From positions 2,656,001-2,720,000 of the forward strand of contig NZ_CP074349.1 in assembly GCF_018343775.1 (NCBI RefSeq): a stretch of 64,000 nt of DNA, given 5' to 3'. Of this stretch, positions 36,772 through 45,320 are shown one piece after another (within the stretch, counting starts at the first letter, position 1; each line of letters starts with the position of its first letter). The notes beneath the pieces were generated by a model that saw only the letters and a program-made list of their open reading frames with translations, did no database searches and was not told the origin of the DNA. The DNA comes from Pseudomonas cichorii (GTDB lineage: Bacteria > Pseudomonadota > Gammaproteobacteria > Pseudomonadales > Pseudomonadaceae). The position numbers and the translations under genes were made by a program.

Positions 36772-36827
36772 CCAGCGGTGGCCAGCGGCAGGGGCGTAAA
36801 GCCCTGAGTGGCCAATCAGGAGTCTTC

Positions 36828-38129
36828 ATGAATAACAAACGCAACATTGCCGCTGCGACGGCAGTGGTGGTTCTCATTGGCCTGGGCAGTCTGACCCTGG
36901 GCGGCGGTCAGTCTTTCTCCAATGCTTCTTCCGAACATGCCCATGACGATGAAAAGGAGTCGTCTCACGGCCAGGAGAAAGGCCATGAAGGGGAAGGTCA
37001 TGACGATCACGGGGATGAGCCAAAAGGCAAACCGGCCGACAAGGACGAGCATGACGATGAAAGCCATGGGGAAGAAGGGCATGGAGAGGAGGGCCATGAA
37101 GAAGAGGGCGCGCTGGAGTTGAGCGAGGCCCAGATCAAGGCGGCGGGCATTGAGCTGGGTGTGGCCGTTTCTCGCCAGATGAGCACGTCCGTCTCGTTCC
37201 CCGGTGAAATCCGCTTCGATGAGGATCGCACCTCTCATGTGGTGCCACGAGTCAGCGGTGTCGTGGAAGAGGTGAAAGCCGATCTGGGGCAGCAGGTCAG
37301 AAAAGGCCAGGTTCTGGCGGTGATTGCCAGCCAGCAGGTCTCGGAGCAGCGCAGTGAGTTGAGCGCGGCGCAGCGTCGGGTCGAACTGGCCCGCCTGACA
37401 TTTCAGCGCGAGAAAAAACTCTGGGAAGACAAGATCTCGGCCGAGCAGGATTACCAGCAGGCGCGTCAGGCCTTGCAGGAGGCCGAAATCGCCCTGAGCA
37501 ATGCCCGGCAGAAAGTCAGTGCCATGGGGGCTGCCGGCAAAGCCACTGGCAATCGCTACGAACTCGTTGCGCCTTTCGATTCCGTGGTCGTTGAAAAGCA
37601 TCTGGGGCTCGGTGAAGTGGTCAGCGAGAGCAGCAACGTTTTCACGCTCTCGGATCTCTCCCGTGTCTGGGCCACCTTTGGTGTGACGCCCAAGGATCTG
37701 GACAAGGTGTTGGTCGGGCGCAATGTCAAAGTCAGTTCACCCGATATGAATGCCGAAGTCGAGGGGCAGGTGAGCTATGTCGGCAACCTGCTGGGCGAGC
37801 AGAGCAGGGCTGCGACGGTTCGGGTGAAACTCGCCAACCCGCAGGGCGCCTGGCGGCCAGGACTGTTCGTCTCCGTTGCGGTGGTGGCGCATGCCAGCGA
37901 GGTCGCGGTCAGCATTCCCGAAGAAGCGATTCAGACCGTTGAAGACAAGCCTTCGGTCTTCGTACGTACGCCACAGGGTTTCCAGGTCCAGCCAGTCACG
38001 CTCGGGCGTAGCGACAGCGGCTATGTGGAAGTGCTCAAGGGGCTGGCAGTCAACACACAAGTTGCAACCGCAGGCAGCTTCGTCCTCAAGTCGGAGCTGG
38101 GCAAGGGCTCGGCCGAGCATGCCCATTGA
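36828..38129 (+). CDS. czcB: Periplasmic adaptor of heavy-metal RND efflux, CzcB
   Basis: The protein is 433 residues with AGGAG six bases before the ATG. It has an N-terminal membrane anchor (TAVVVLIGLGSLTLGGG), then a His/Asp/Glu-rich stretch at about 35-93 expected to bind metal ions, a lipoyl/coiled-coil hairpin (RRVELARLTFQREKKLWEDK) and beta-barrel domains. The His-rich stretch supports zinc/cadmium/cobalt handling rather than drugs. Second gene of the operon, 56 bases after czcC. Confidence 0.92.
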   Translation: MNNKRNIAAATAVVVLIGLGSLTLGGGQSFSNASSEHAHDDEKESSHGQEKGHEGEGHDDHGDEPKGKPADKDEHDDESHGEEGHGEEGHEEEGALELSEAQIKAAGIELGVAVSRQMSTSVSFPGEIRFDEDRTSHVVPRVSGVVEEVKADLGQQVRKGQVLAVIASQQVSEQRSELSAAQRRVELARLTFQREKKLWEDKISAEQDYQQARQALQEAEIALSNARQKVSAMGAAGKATGNRYELVAPFDSVVVEKHLGLGEVVSESSNVFTLSDLSRVWATFGVTPKDLDKVLVGRNVKVSSPDMNAEVEGQVSYVGNLLGEQSRAATVRVKLANPQGAWRPGLFVSVAVVAHASEVAVSIPEEAIQTVEDKPSVFVRTPQGFQVQPVTLGRSDSGYVEVLKGLAVNTQVATAGSFVLKSELGKGSAEHAH

Positions 38130-38153
38130 TCCGCTACGCACGAGAACTCTTCC

Positions 38154-41100
38154 ATGTTTGAACGCCTGATTCAATTTGCCATAGAGCAACGCATTGTCGT
38201 CATGCTGGCGGTCCTGCTAATGGCCGGGCTGGGCATTGCCAGCTACCAGAAGCTGCCCATCGATGCGGTGCCCGATATCACCAACGTCCAGGTGCAGATC
38301 AATACCGCTGCACCGGGTTTTTCTCCGCTGGAAACGGAGCAGCGCATTACCTTTGCCATCGAAACCGCCATGGCCGGTCTACCAGGCCTGAAGCAGACCC
38401 GTTCGCTGTCGCGCTCGGGGCTGTCCCAGGTCACCGTGATTTTCGAGGATGGCACCGACCTGTTTTTCGCCCGCCAACAGGTCAGCGAGCGTTTGCAGAC
38501 TGCCAAGGAGCAGTTGCCTGAAAACATCGATGCCATGATGGGGCCTGTCTCAACCGGTCTCGGAGAGATATTCCTCTGGACGGTCGAGGCCAAAGAGGGG
38601 GCGCTGAAAGAGGATGGCACGCCGTATACGCCTACTGACCTGCGGGTCATTCAGGACTGGATCATCAAGCCACAGTTGCGCAATGTGCCGGGTGTCGCCG
38701 AGATCAATACCATTGGCGGCTTTGCCAAGCAGTACCAGATAGCGCCCGATCCGAAAAAGCTGGCTGCCTACAAGTTGACACTCAACGACCTGATCGTGGC
38801 CCTTGAGCGCAACAACTCCAATGTCGGCGCTGGCTATATCGAGCGGGGTGGTGAGCAACTGGTGATCCGGGCGCCGGGGCAACTGGTCAATGAACTCGAT
38901 ATCGCCAATATCGTGATTGCCAATGTGCAGGGCACGCCGATCCGGGTGAGTCATGTTGCCGATGTGGTGATCGGCAAGGAACTGCGTTCCGGTGCAGCGA
39001 CCGAAAACGGTCGTGAAGTCGTGCTGGGTACAGTTTTCATGCTGATCGGCGAAAACAGTCGCAGCGTCTCCCAGGCGGTGGCTGCGAAGCTGACCGAGAT
39101 CAATCGCTCGCTGCCCAAGGGCGTCGTTGCGGTGACGGTGTATGACCGTACCAATCTGGTGGAAAAGGCTATTGCCACGGTCAAGAAGAACCTGATCGAA
39201 GGCGCGATTCTGGTTATCGCGGTCCTCTTCCTGTTCCTGGGTAACATTCGTGCTGCCCTGATCACCGCCATGGTGATTCCACTGGCCATGCTCTTCACCT
39301 TTACCGGCATGTTCGCCAACAAGGTCAGTGCCAACCTGATGAGCCTGGGGGCGCTGGACTTCGGGATTATCGTCGATGGCGCGGTGGTGATCGTCGAAAA
39401 CGCCATTCGCAGGCTGGCCCATGCCCAGCAGCGGCATGGCCGGATGCTGACCCGTTCCGAACGTTTCCATGAAGTGTTTGCAGCCGCGCGTGAGGCCCGG
39501 CGTCCGTTGATCTTCGGTCAGTTGATCATCATGGTCGTCTACTTGCCGATATTTGCCCTGACAGGTGTCGAGGGCAAGATGTTCCACCCGATGGCCTTTA
39601 CCGTGGTCATTGCGCTGCTGGGTGCGATGACCCTGTCCGTGACCTTCGTACCGGCTGCCATTGCCATGTTCGTCACTGGCAAGGTGAAGGAAGAGGAAGG
39701 CGTGGTCATGCGTACGGCCCGCCAGCGATATGCACCGGTTCTGGACTGGGTGCTTGGCAACCGTACCCTGGCGTTCGGCATGGCGTTTGCGGTTATTGCC
39801 GTTTCTGGTGTTGCCGCCAGCCGAATGGGCAGTGAGTTCATTCCCAGTCTGAGTGAAGGCGACTTTGCCTTGCAGGCCTTGCGTGTTCCGGGCACCAGCC
39901 TGACCCAGTCGGTGGACATGCAACAGCGACTTGAGAAAGCCATTATCGAGCGCATGCCGGAAGTGGAGCGCGTGTTCGCCCGTACAGGGACTGCGGAAAT
40001 CGCCGCCGATCCGATGCCGCCGAATATTTCCGATAGCTACGTGATGCTCAAGCCTGCCGATCAATGGCCTGATCCGAAGAAGTCCCGCGAGACACTGATT
40101 GCCGAGTTGCAGGCCGCCGCTGCCAGCGTGCCGGGCAGCAACTACGAGCTGTCCCAACCGATTCAGTTGCGCTTCAACGAGCTGATTTCAGGTGTGCGCA
40201 GCGATGTTGCGGTGAAAGTGTTTGGCGATGATATGGATGTACTGAATCAGACGGCGAACAAGATCGCCGCAACGCTGCAGAAGGTCAGCGGCGCCTCGGA
40301 GGTCAAGGTCGAACAGACGACCGGCCTGCCGGTGCTGACGATCAATATCGATCGCGACAAGGCTGCCCGTTATGGTTTGAACATGGGCGATGTGCAGGAT
40401 GCCATTGCGATTGCTGTCGGTGGGCGTCAGGCCGGCACGCTGTATGACGGGGACCGCCGATTCGACATGGTGGTGCGCTTGTCCGAGAAACTGCGCACCG
40501 ACGTGAACGGGCTCTCCAATCTGCTGATTCCCATTCCGGCCAGTCCGGGCAGCAGCAATGCGCAGATCGGCTTCATCCCATTGTCCCAGGTGGCGAGCCT
40601 GGATCTGGTCCTCGGGCCTAATCAGATCAGTCGCGAGAACGGCAAGCGTCTGGTCATCGTCAGCGCCAACGTACGGGGCCGTGATCTTGGCTCGTTCGTG
40701 GAAGAGGCCGGGCAATCCATTCAGGAGCAGGTGACGATCCCGCCGGGATACTGGACCAGTTGGGGTGGCCAGTTCGAGCAGCTTCAATCAGCGGCCCAGC
40801 GCCTGCAAATCGTGGTGCCCGTGGCGTTGCTGATGGTGCTGGCACTGCTGTTCATGATGTTCAACAACCTCAAGGATGGCTTGCTGGTGTTCACCGGGAT
40901 TCCCTTTGCCTTGACGGGCGGTATCCTGGCGTTATGGCTGCGGGACATCCCATTGTCGATTTCCGCCGGGGTCGGGTTCATTGCCCTGTCCGGTGTCGCG
41001 GTCTTGAATGGTCTGGTGATGATTGCCTTCATTCGTAACCTTCGTGAGGAAGGCTTCAGCCTGGAAAAAGCCATCCATGAAGGCGCTTTGACAAGGTTGC

Positions 41101-41288
41101 GTCCGGTACTGATGACGGCTTTGGTTGCTTCTCTGGGCTTCATCCCCATGGCTCTGGCGACTGGCACCGGTGCGGAAGTGCAGAGGCCTCTGGCTACCGT
41201 CGTGATCGGCGGGATCCTGTCGTCGACGATTCTGACTTTGCTGGTATTGCCAGCGCTGTATCAGTGGGCTCATCGTCGAGAAGAATAA
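38154..41288 (+). CDS. czcA: Heavy-metal RND efflux pump CzcA
   Basis: This 1044-residue inner-membrane proton antiporter has the two-repeat RND architecture with twelve spans. The fourth-span motif D-F-G-I-I-V-D-G-A-V-V-I-V-E-N (about 402-416) is the signature of the Zn/Co/Cd class (HME1), in contrast to the monovalent copper/silver CusA class. N-terminal landmarks LPIDAVPDITNVQVQI are as in CzcA. It drives metal export through CzcB and CzcC. Full length. Confidence 0.95.
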   Translation: MFERLIQFAIEQRIVVMLAVLLMAGLGIASYQKLPIDAVPDITNVQVQINTAAPGFSPLETEQRITFAIETAMAGLPGLKQTRSLSRSGLSQVTVIFEDGTDLFFARQQVSERLQTAKEQLPENIDAMMGPVSTGLGEIFLWTVEAKEGALKEDGTPYTPTDLRVIQDWIIKPQLRNVPGVAEINTIGGFAKQYQIAPDPKKLAAYKLTLNDLIVALERNNSNVGAGYIERGGEQLVIRAPGQLVNELDIANIVIANVQGTPIRVSHVADVVIGKELRSGAATENGREVVLGTVFMLIGENSRSVSQAVAAKLTEINRSLPKGVVAVTVYDRTNLVEKAIATVKKNLIEGAILVIAVLFLFLGNIRAALITAMVIPLAMLFTFTGMFANKVSANLMSLGALDFGIIVDGAVVIVENAIRRLAHAQQRHGRMLTRSERFHEVFAAAREARRPLIFGQLIIMVVYLPIFALTGVEGKMFHPMAFTVVIALLGAMTLSVTFVPAAIAMFVTGKVKEEEGVVMRTARQRYAPVLDWVLGNRTLAFGMAFAVIAVSGVAASRMGSEFIPSLSEGDFALQALRVPGTSLTQSVDMQQRLEKAIIERMPEVERVFARTGTAEIAADPMPPNISDSYVMLKPADQWPDPKKSRETLIAELQAAAASVPGSNYELSQPIQLRFNELISGVRSDVAVKVFGDDMDVLNQTANKIAATLQKVSGASEVKVEQTTGLPVLTINIDRDKAARYGLNMGDVQDAIAIAVGGRQAGTLYDGDRRFDMVVRLSEKLRTDVNGLSNLLIPIPASPGSSNAQIGFIPLSQVASLDLVLGPNQISRENGKRLVIVSANVRGRDLGSFVEEAGQSIQEQVTIPPGYWTSWGGQFEQLQSAAQRLQIVVPVALLMVLALLFMMFNNLKDGLLVFTGIPFALTGGILALWLRDIPLSISAGVGFIALSGVAVLNGLVMIAFIRNLREEGFSLEKAIHEGALTRLRPVLMTALVASLGFIPMALATGTGAEVQRPLATVVIGGILSSTILTLLVLPALYQWAHRREE

Positions 41289-41307
41289 GAATTCAAGTTG
41301 TTGAAAG

Positions 41308-41340
41308 GCTCGTGGCGGGTGAACTGCCACGGGCTTTTTT
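41308..41340 (+). terminator. Intrinsic terminator of czcCBA
   Basis: GCTCGTGGC/GCCACGGGC, a 9-bp stem with one G-U pair and a 9-base loop, followed by TTTTTT, lies 20 bases after the czcA stop. Confidence 0.9.
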
Positions 41341-41368
41341 ATTTGGGGTTTATAAAGCGTTCAGCGCG

Positions 41369-41384
41369 ATTACAAAATGGTAAT
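41369..41384. promoter_or_regulatory. Candidate CzcR/CopR box upstream of DUF2790 gene
   Basis: ATTACaaaatgGTAAT is a perfect 5-bp inverted repeat with a 6-base spacer, 67 bases before the start of the first DUF2790 gene. It resembles the element at 35350 in the czc promoter. The spacing and sequence fit an OmpR-type metal regulator site. No clear copy precedes the second DUF2790 gene. Confidence 0.45.
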
Positions 41385-41450
41385 TCTCGAGCAACGTTCT
41401 GGAAAGTGTCTGATTGCTACAGTGAGTCATCACTTGATAGGAGTCGCAAG

Positions 41451-41780
41451 ATGAATGTTATAAAATTGTCTGTTCTTGCCTTTGCGCTTGTTTCGCCACT
41501 GACCTCGTACGCTTTCAGTTCTGTGGACCTTCAAGGCGACGAGCGGAGCAGGGTGCATCAACTTAAAGTTGAGGAATATGCAGCCAGGATGCAGAAGGCT
41601 GTTCCTGAGATACAGAACTACACCTACGGTATGAACCTGGATATTGCCAGGGTGATCGTTAAAACTCCGGCGCCGAAGAGTTGCGGGGTCAACGCCAGGT
41701 TGATGACGTATGAAAACTCCCAAGGCGAACTCAATACGCTGCGCTACAAGGTATTGAGTGACTGCGCTGGCAAGAACTGA
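41451..41780 (+). CDS. DUF2790 exported protein, copy 1
   Basis: The protein is 109 residues. Signal peptide MNVIKLSVLAFALVSPLTSYA cut before FSS. The short mature part has the family pattern KVEEYAARMQKAVPEIQNYTYGM (shown as a pattern), a VIVKT strand, a Cys pair (CGVNARLMTYE and SDCAGKN) that may form a disulfide, and an ENSQGELNTLRY segment. The GATAGGAG ribosome site is strong. DUF2790 proteins are largely confined to Pseudomonas and are often linked to metal-responsive loci; here the gene directly follows czcA. Confidence 0.85.
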   Translation: MNVIKLSVLAFALVSPLTSYAFSSVDLQGDERSRVHQLKVEEYAARMQKAVPEIQNYTYGMNLDIARVIVKTPAPKSCGVNARLMTYENSQGELNTLRYKVLSDCAGKN

Positions 41781-41982
41781 TGACGCTCTGGCTGCCTCGC
41801 TTTGTCGTCGTGGCCGGCGGCAGGTCACGGTAAGCCAGTGAGCAGGTTTCTTTAAATATCACGATCTTTTTACAAATAAAAAACAAACAGAAACAATTGG
41901 CGCTTCAGGGTATGCCGGGTGGCATATTTTTACCGAGTGATTGTATTGCTACATTGAGTTACCACCAAACAGGAGAAAATAG

Positions 41983-42315
41983 ATGAATGTTTTAAAGCTG
42001 TCCGTTCTTGCCTTTGCACTGGCTTCGCCATTGACTTCGTATGCTTTCAGTACGACGGACTTGCGGGGCAGTGATGAGCGCAGCAAAGCGCATCAGATCA
42101 AGGTCGAGGAATATGCGGCCAAGGTCCAGAAGCCGGTTCCCGTTATACAGAACTATGCCTACGGAATGAAGCTGGATGTTGCCAAGGTGGTCATCAAGAC
42201 CCCGGCCCCTGGCGACTGCGGTATCAACTATAAGTTCATGACTTATGAAGACTCGCAAGGCGATCTCAATACACTGAGTTACAAGGCAATAACTGAGTGT
42301 GCCGGTAGAAACTGA
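41983..42315 (+). CDS. DUF2790 exported protein, copy 2
   Basis: This 110-residue protein is a tandem paralogue of the previous gene: the signal peptide, the KVEEYAAKVQKPVPVIQNYAYGM block and both Cys positions are conserved, while the ribosome site (CAGGAGAAAATAG) differs. The 40 bases before both starts are also similar (TTGCTACA, GAGT, then CAC), so the duplication included the promoter-proximal region. Periplasmic, function unknown. Confidence 0.85.
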   Translation: MNVLKLSVLAFALASPLTSYAFSTTDLRGSDERSKAHQIKVEEYAAKVQKPVPVIQNYAYGMKLDVAKVVIKTPAPGDCGINYKFMTYEDSQGDLNTLSYKAITECAGRN

Positions 42316-42327
42316 TGCTTGCAAACC

Positions 42328-42363
42328 AATAAGCGGCTGGTGCGTATGCGCCAGCCGCTTATT
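42328..42363. terminator. Bidirectional intrinsic terminator
   Basis: A perfect 13-bp stem AATAAGCGGCTGG/CCAGCCGCTTATT with a 10-base loop lies between the convergent DUF2790 and methyltransferase genes, with a short T-rich tail on the plus strand. Confidence 0.85.
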
Positions 42364-42401
42364 GCATTTGAGGAAGGTATTCCCGGCTGCATTCCTCGCC
42401 G

Positions 42402-43364
42402 CTATGCCCATCCTGCCCGGGGTTCACCATCAGCCTTGAACACCAGAGCTTTCAAACCACCCTCGATACGGGCATCGGGAAATTCGGGCGGATTTTCCAG
42501 GCGTTGCTCGAAGCGCAATCCCGGAGCTTCAACTGCTGTGTGTCGGATCAGAAAGTCCGTGCCGACTGCCGGATCGTTCATACAGGCCAGTACCGTTCCA
42601 TCCTCGGTCAGCAGTTCCGGCAAGCGGCGCAAAACCCGCTGATAATCCTTGTCGAGCATGAAACTGCCTTTCTGGAATGACGGCGGGTCGATGATCACCA
42701 GATCGTAAGGACCCGAACGGGTGACTTTGGCCCACGACTTGAACAGATCGTGTCCCAGAAAGCTGACCCGGCTCAGATCATGGCCATTGAGCCGATGATT
42801 CTCACGTCCACGATTCAGCGCGGCCTTGGCCATGTCCAGATTGACCACATGATCGGCACCGCCGGCAATGGCAGCGACCGAAAAGCCGCAGGTATAGGCG
42901 AACAGATTGAGTATCCGCTTGCCCTTGGCCCGGGAGCGAACCCATTCGCGGCCATAACGCATGTCCAGAAACAGACCGCTGTTCTGTTTCTTGCCGAAAT
43001 CCACCTTGTAGCGCAGGTTGTTCTCGGTAATGACCCACTCGTCCATCAGCTCGCCCACGAGGCATTGCACAGTGCTTTGTGGCAGATAGCGATGTTGCAG
43101 CAACAGCGTATGGGCCTGGCTCTGTTGCCATTGAGGGGAGTGCGTAAGCTCCAGCAGCAGTCGGGTCAATGACTCCAGTTCTGACTCCAGTGATTCCCTG
43201 AACAGCGAGACCAGCACCACGCCCTGCATCCAGTCGACGGTAATGTGTTCAAGCCCCGGCCATACTCTGCCGCGTCCATGAAACAGGCGACGGGTTTCAT
43301 CGGGCACGGTGCTCAAGGCATCGAGTACGTGCTGTTGCAGAGTGGCGAGCGCATCAGGGGTCAT
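42402..43364 (-). CDS. Class I SAM-dependent methyltransferase (RlmK/RlmI-like)
   Basis: The protein is 320 residues. C-terminal Rossmann methyltransferase domain: LNLFAYTCGFSVAAIAGGAD (about 150-169) binds SAM, NLDMAKAALNRGRENHRLNG follows, and DLVIIDPPSFQ holds the D-P-P-S-F motif typical of the RlmK/RlmI 23S rRNA cytosine/guanine methyltransferase group. It lacks an obvious PUA domain. RNA is the likely substrate, but the exact nucleotide cannot be assigned. Confidence 0.82.
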   Translation of the reverse strand: MTPDALATLQQHVLDALSTVPDETRRLFHGRGRVWPGLEHITVDWMQGVVLVSLFRESLESELESLTRLLLELTHSPQWQQSQAHTLLLQHRYLPQSTVQCLVGELMDEWVITENNLRYKVDFGKKQNSGLFLDMRYGREWVRSRAKGKRILNLFAYTCGFSVAAIAGGADHVVNLDMAKAALNRGRENHRLNGHDLSRVSFLGHDLFKSWAKVTRSGPYDLVIIDPPSFQKGSFMLDKDYQRVLRRLPELLTEDGTVLACMNDPAVGTDFLIRHTAVEAPGLRFEQRLENPPEFPDARIEGGLKALVFKADGEPRAGWA

Positions 43365-43443
43365 GACAAGGGTCGGCAGTGAAAGGGCGCGTATGTTAAA
43401 CGCATTTCAAGCGACGCTGAAATGGAAGAGCAATCCAGTCGCG

Positions 43444-44148
43444 TCAGCGTGGCATATAGCGGCGTTGCCAGCGATGGGGGATTTTCAGTGACACAAGCCC
43501 CAGCAAGGCTGAGAGCCCGCCGCTGACCAGCAGTGCATTGAGTCCCATGTGCCGTTCAAGCACGGCGCCAATGACGGCACCGACAAACATGCCTGCCCAC
43601 GGGACAAGTTGAATCCGCCAGCCATCGCGGCGCTCACCCAGCATCCGGCGCCCCAGGCCACGCCCGAAGCGTGACAGCGCGCCGGTCACGTAGGTCAGGC
43701 CCACGGGAAGACCGTTGACCTGTTCAACAGCAGCATTGAGCATGCCCATTGCCAGAATGGCCCAGACAAGTACCAGAATATTTGAATCCATTGGCCAGGC
43801 CGCGGCAGCGCAAAGCAGTGTGGCGACGCTGAGCAACAAGGGCAGGGCGCGTCTGCCACCCAGGCGGGCAATGATGACGCCCAGGGCATTGCCTGCAATA
43901 AAAACAATAATGGCCAGTATCAGGCGTGTGGTTGTCCCCGAGTCACCATCGCTGATGGCGACGGCCAGGCGAGTAGTGTTGCCGCTCATGAATGAAACGA
44001 AATCCCCGGTGGCCATGAAGCCTATCGCATCGGTCATGCCCGCCAGCACTGACAGGCTGGCCGCCAGTGCCATGCCGACCCTGCCACGCCATTTCTGCAT
44101 GTTCAGGTGTCTGGGGCTGGCGCTTATCTTTGTGGCGGATGGCAACAT
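43444..44148 (-). CDS. DUF1275 (YoaK-type) membrane protein
   Basis: This 234-residue protein has six or seven membrane spans (SLSVLAGMTDAIGFM, LILAIIVFIAGNALGVIIA, and others). GFMATGDFVSFMSGNTTRLA near residues 43-62 is the hallmark of DUF1275 proteins. An internal start at Met17 is possible. Function of the family is unknown; an inner-membrane transporter-like role is often guessed. Confidence 0.85.
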   Translation of the reverse strand: MLPSATKISASPRHLNMQKWRGRVGMALAASLSVLAGMTDAIGFMATGDFVSFMSGNTTRLAVAISDGDSGTTTRLILAIIVFIAGNALGVIIARLGGRRALPLLLSVATLLCAAAAWPMDSNILVLVWAILAMGMLNAAVEQVNGLPVGLTYVTGALSRFGRGLGRRMLGERRDGWRIQLVPWAGMFVGAVIGAVLERHMGLNALLVSGGLSALLGLVSLKIPHRWQRRYMPR

Positions 44149-44199
44149 GGATGGCTCTCTGGCAGTAGGCTGCGCGGGGGCTGGGGTTCTGTCCGTGTT

Positions 44200-44427
44200 T
44201 CACTGCGGCTTGGTGCGCACGATCCTTTTCGCCTTGACCTCATCCACATAGGCCTTGAGCTGGTCGGCATCGCCATAGAGCCGATTGACCAACTGCAGAA
44301 TGGCGGTCACATCGACATCTTTCATGCCAGAGGCGAGCTTGAGAATTTCATCGGCTGTTTTTTCAAGATTGGAGGCAGTGCCCTTCAGGTGCCGTTTCAG
44401 CTCCTGGGTCGGCTTATTGAGAGCCAT
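44200..44427 (-). CDS. Small hypothetical helical protein
   Basis: The protein is 75 residues from the ATG at 44427, with AGGAA seven bases upstream; a longer frame to 44517 lacks a ribosome site. It is highly charged and predicted to be all-helical (TQELKRHLKGTASNLEKTADEI), with a basic C-terminus (KAKRIVRTKPQ). Not recognised. It may be a small RNA- or DNA-associated protein, but that is a guess from charge alone. Confidence 0.65.
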   Translation of the reverse strand: MALNKPTQELKRHLKGTASNLEKTADEILKLASGMKDVDVTAILQLVNRLYGDADQLKAYVDEVKAKRIVRTKPQ

Positions 44428-44560
44428 ATATATTCCTGTCAGATAAATGTCTGAACTCCATGCCCAGAGCATGGCTTTTTCCACGGTAACAAGCAATCCG
44501 GGGGCTGTATCAGACATTCACGAAGGAAATGGTGTCGGGCAGGCCATACCTTGCCCGTGA

Positions 44561-44902
44561 TCAATCGTCGCGGGTCAGGACTTCCAGCAGCTCTATTTCA
44601 AACGTCAGATTGGAGCCGGGCTGGATATGGGCACCCATCTTTCTGTCGCCATAGCCCAGGTGAGCAGGGACGAAAAGCTTGCGTTTGCCACCAACCTTCA
44701 TGCCCATCAGGCCAATGTCCCAGCCCTTGATGACCCGGCCGGTGCCAATTACACACTGAAATGGCTTGCCGCGCTCATGGGATGAGTCGAAGACGGTGCC
44801 GTCGTCCAGAACGCCAGTGTAATGAGTGGTGATCAAGGCGCCTTTTACCGCTTCCTTGCCGTCCCCGATATGCAGGTCGGTAATCTGTAGTTCGTTGCTC
44901 AT
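44561..44902 (-). CDS. FKBP-type peptidyl-prolyl cis-trans isomerase
   Basis: This 113-residue single-domain FKBP without signal peptide is cytosolic. Landmarks: HYTGVLDDGTVFDSS, VIGTGRVIKGWDIGLMGMKVGGKR, and a closing LTFEIELLEVL. The Phe, Trp, Asp and Ile residues of the proline-binding pocket are present. The start at 44902 gives the standard length; 23 upstream codons are open but unlike the family. Confidence 0.93.
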   Translation of the reverse strand: MSNELQITDLHIGDGKEAVKGALITTHYTGVLDDGTVFDSSHERGKPFQCVIGTGRVIKGWDIGLMGMKVGGKRKLFVPAHLGYGDRKMGAHIQPGSNLTFEIELLEVLTRDD

Positions 44903-44974
44903 GGCCTGATTGTCCTGTGATGGTCGGGGCTGCTTTCTCGCAGAAAAGCCTGTGGGTGGCAAGTTGCGCAAATG

Positions 44975-45000
44975 AAAACGGGGAAGCTTTCACTTCCCCG
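44975..45000 (-). terminator. Intrinsic terminator of the 45024-45320 gene
   Basis: An 8-bp stem CGGGGAAG/CTTCCCCG with a 6-base loop, followed on the minus strand by TTTT, 24 bases past the stop of the small membrane protein gene. Confidence 0.8.
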
Positions 45001-45023
45001 TCCGGTGGTCACTGCGTCTTGTG

Positions 45024-45320
45024 TCACAGGTTCTGTGTGCTGATCACCATGGCTTGGGCGATATTGGCCTTCTGCTCTTCGGTGAAGTGGTCCCAGACAT
45101 TGACCTTGGCATAGTAACCAAGCCCGGCCAGGCAATACAGGCTCAGGGTGAGCACGATAAAGATCGAAATGAAGGTCCAGCGGCCCTGATCGTCTTCGCG
45201 ATTGAAATCACGGGAGTAGGGGGTGTCTGCAGAGCGGCGGGATGCAAGCACCGAGGAAAGACGTTTGAACCATTGGAACAGGTGAATCACAACAAGCCGC
45301 AGCATTGGAAATAGCCTCAA
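45024..45320 (-). CDS. Small hypothetical membrane protein
   Basis: This 98-residue protein (93 if Met6 at 45305 starts) has one clear membrane span (WTFISIFIVLTLSLYCLAGL, about 48-68) between a basic N-terminal segment and a polar C-terminus (HFTEEQKANIAQAMVISTQN). No recognised family. Transcribed alone, with its own terminator. Confidence 0.6.
   Translation of the reverse strand: MRLFPMLRLVVIHLFQWFKRLSSVLASRRSADTPYSRDFNREDDQGRWTFISIFIVLTLSLYCLAGLGYYAKVNVWDHFTEEQKANIAQAMVISTQNL

Noticed and set aside
38550..40157. A 535-codon open frame on the minus strand opposite czcA
   Set aside because: It is an antisense shadow of a conserved high-GC gene: His/Gln/Arg-rich with no domain, and czcA on the other strand is unmistakable.
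41911..41926. TATGCC/GGCATA short hairpin after the first DUF2790 gene
   Set aside because: Six base pairs followed by a short T run is too weak to call as a terminator with confidence.
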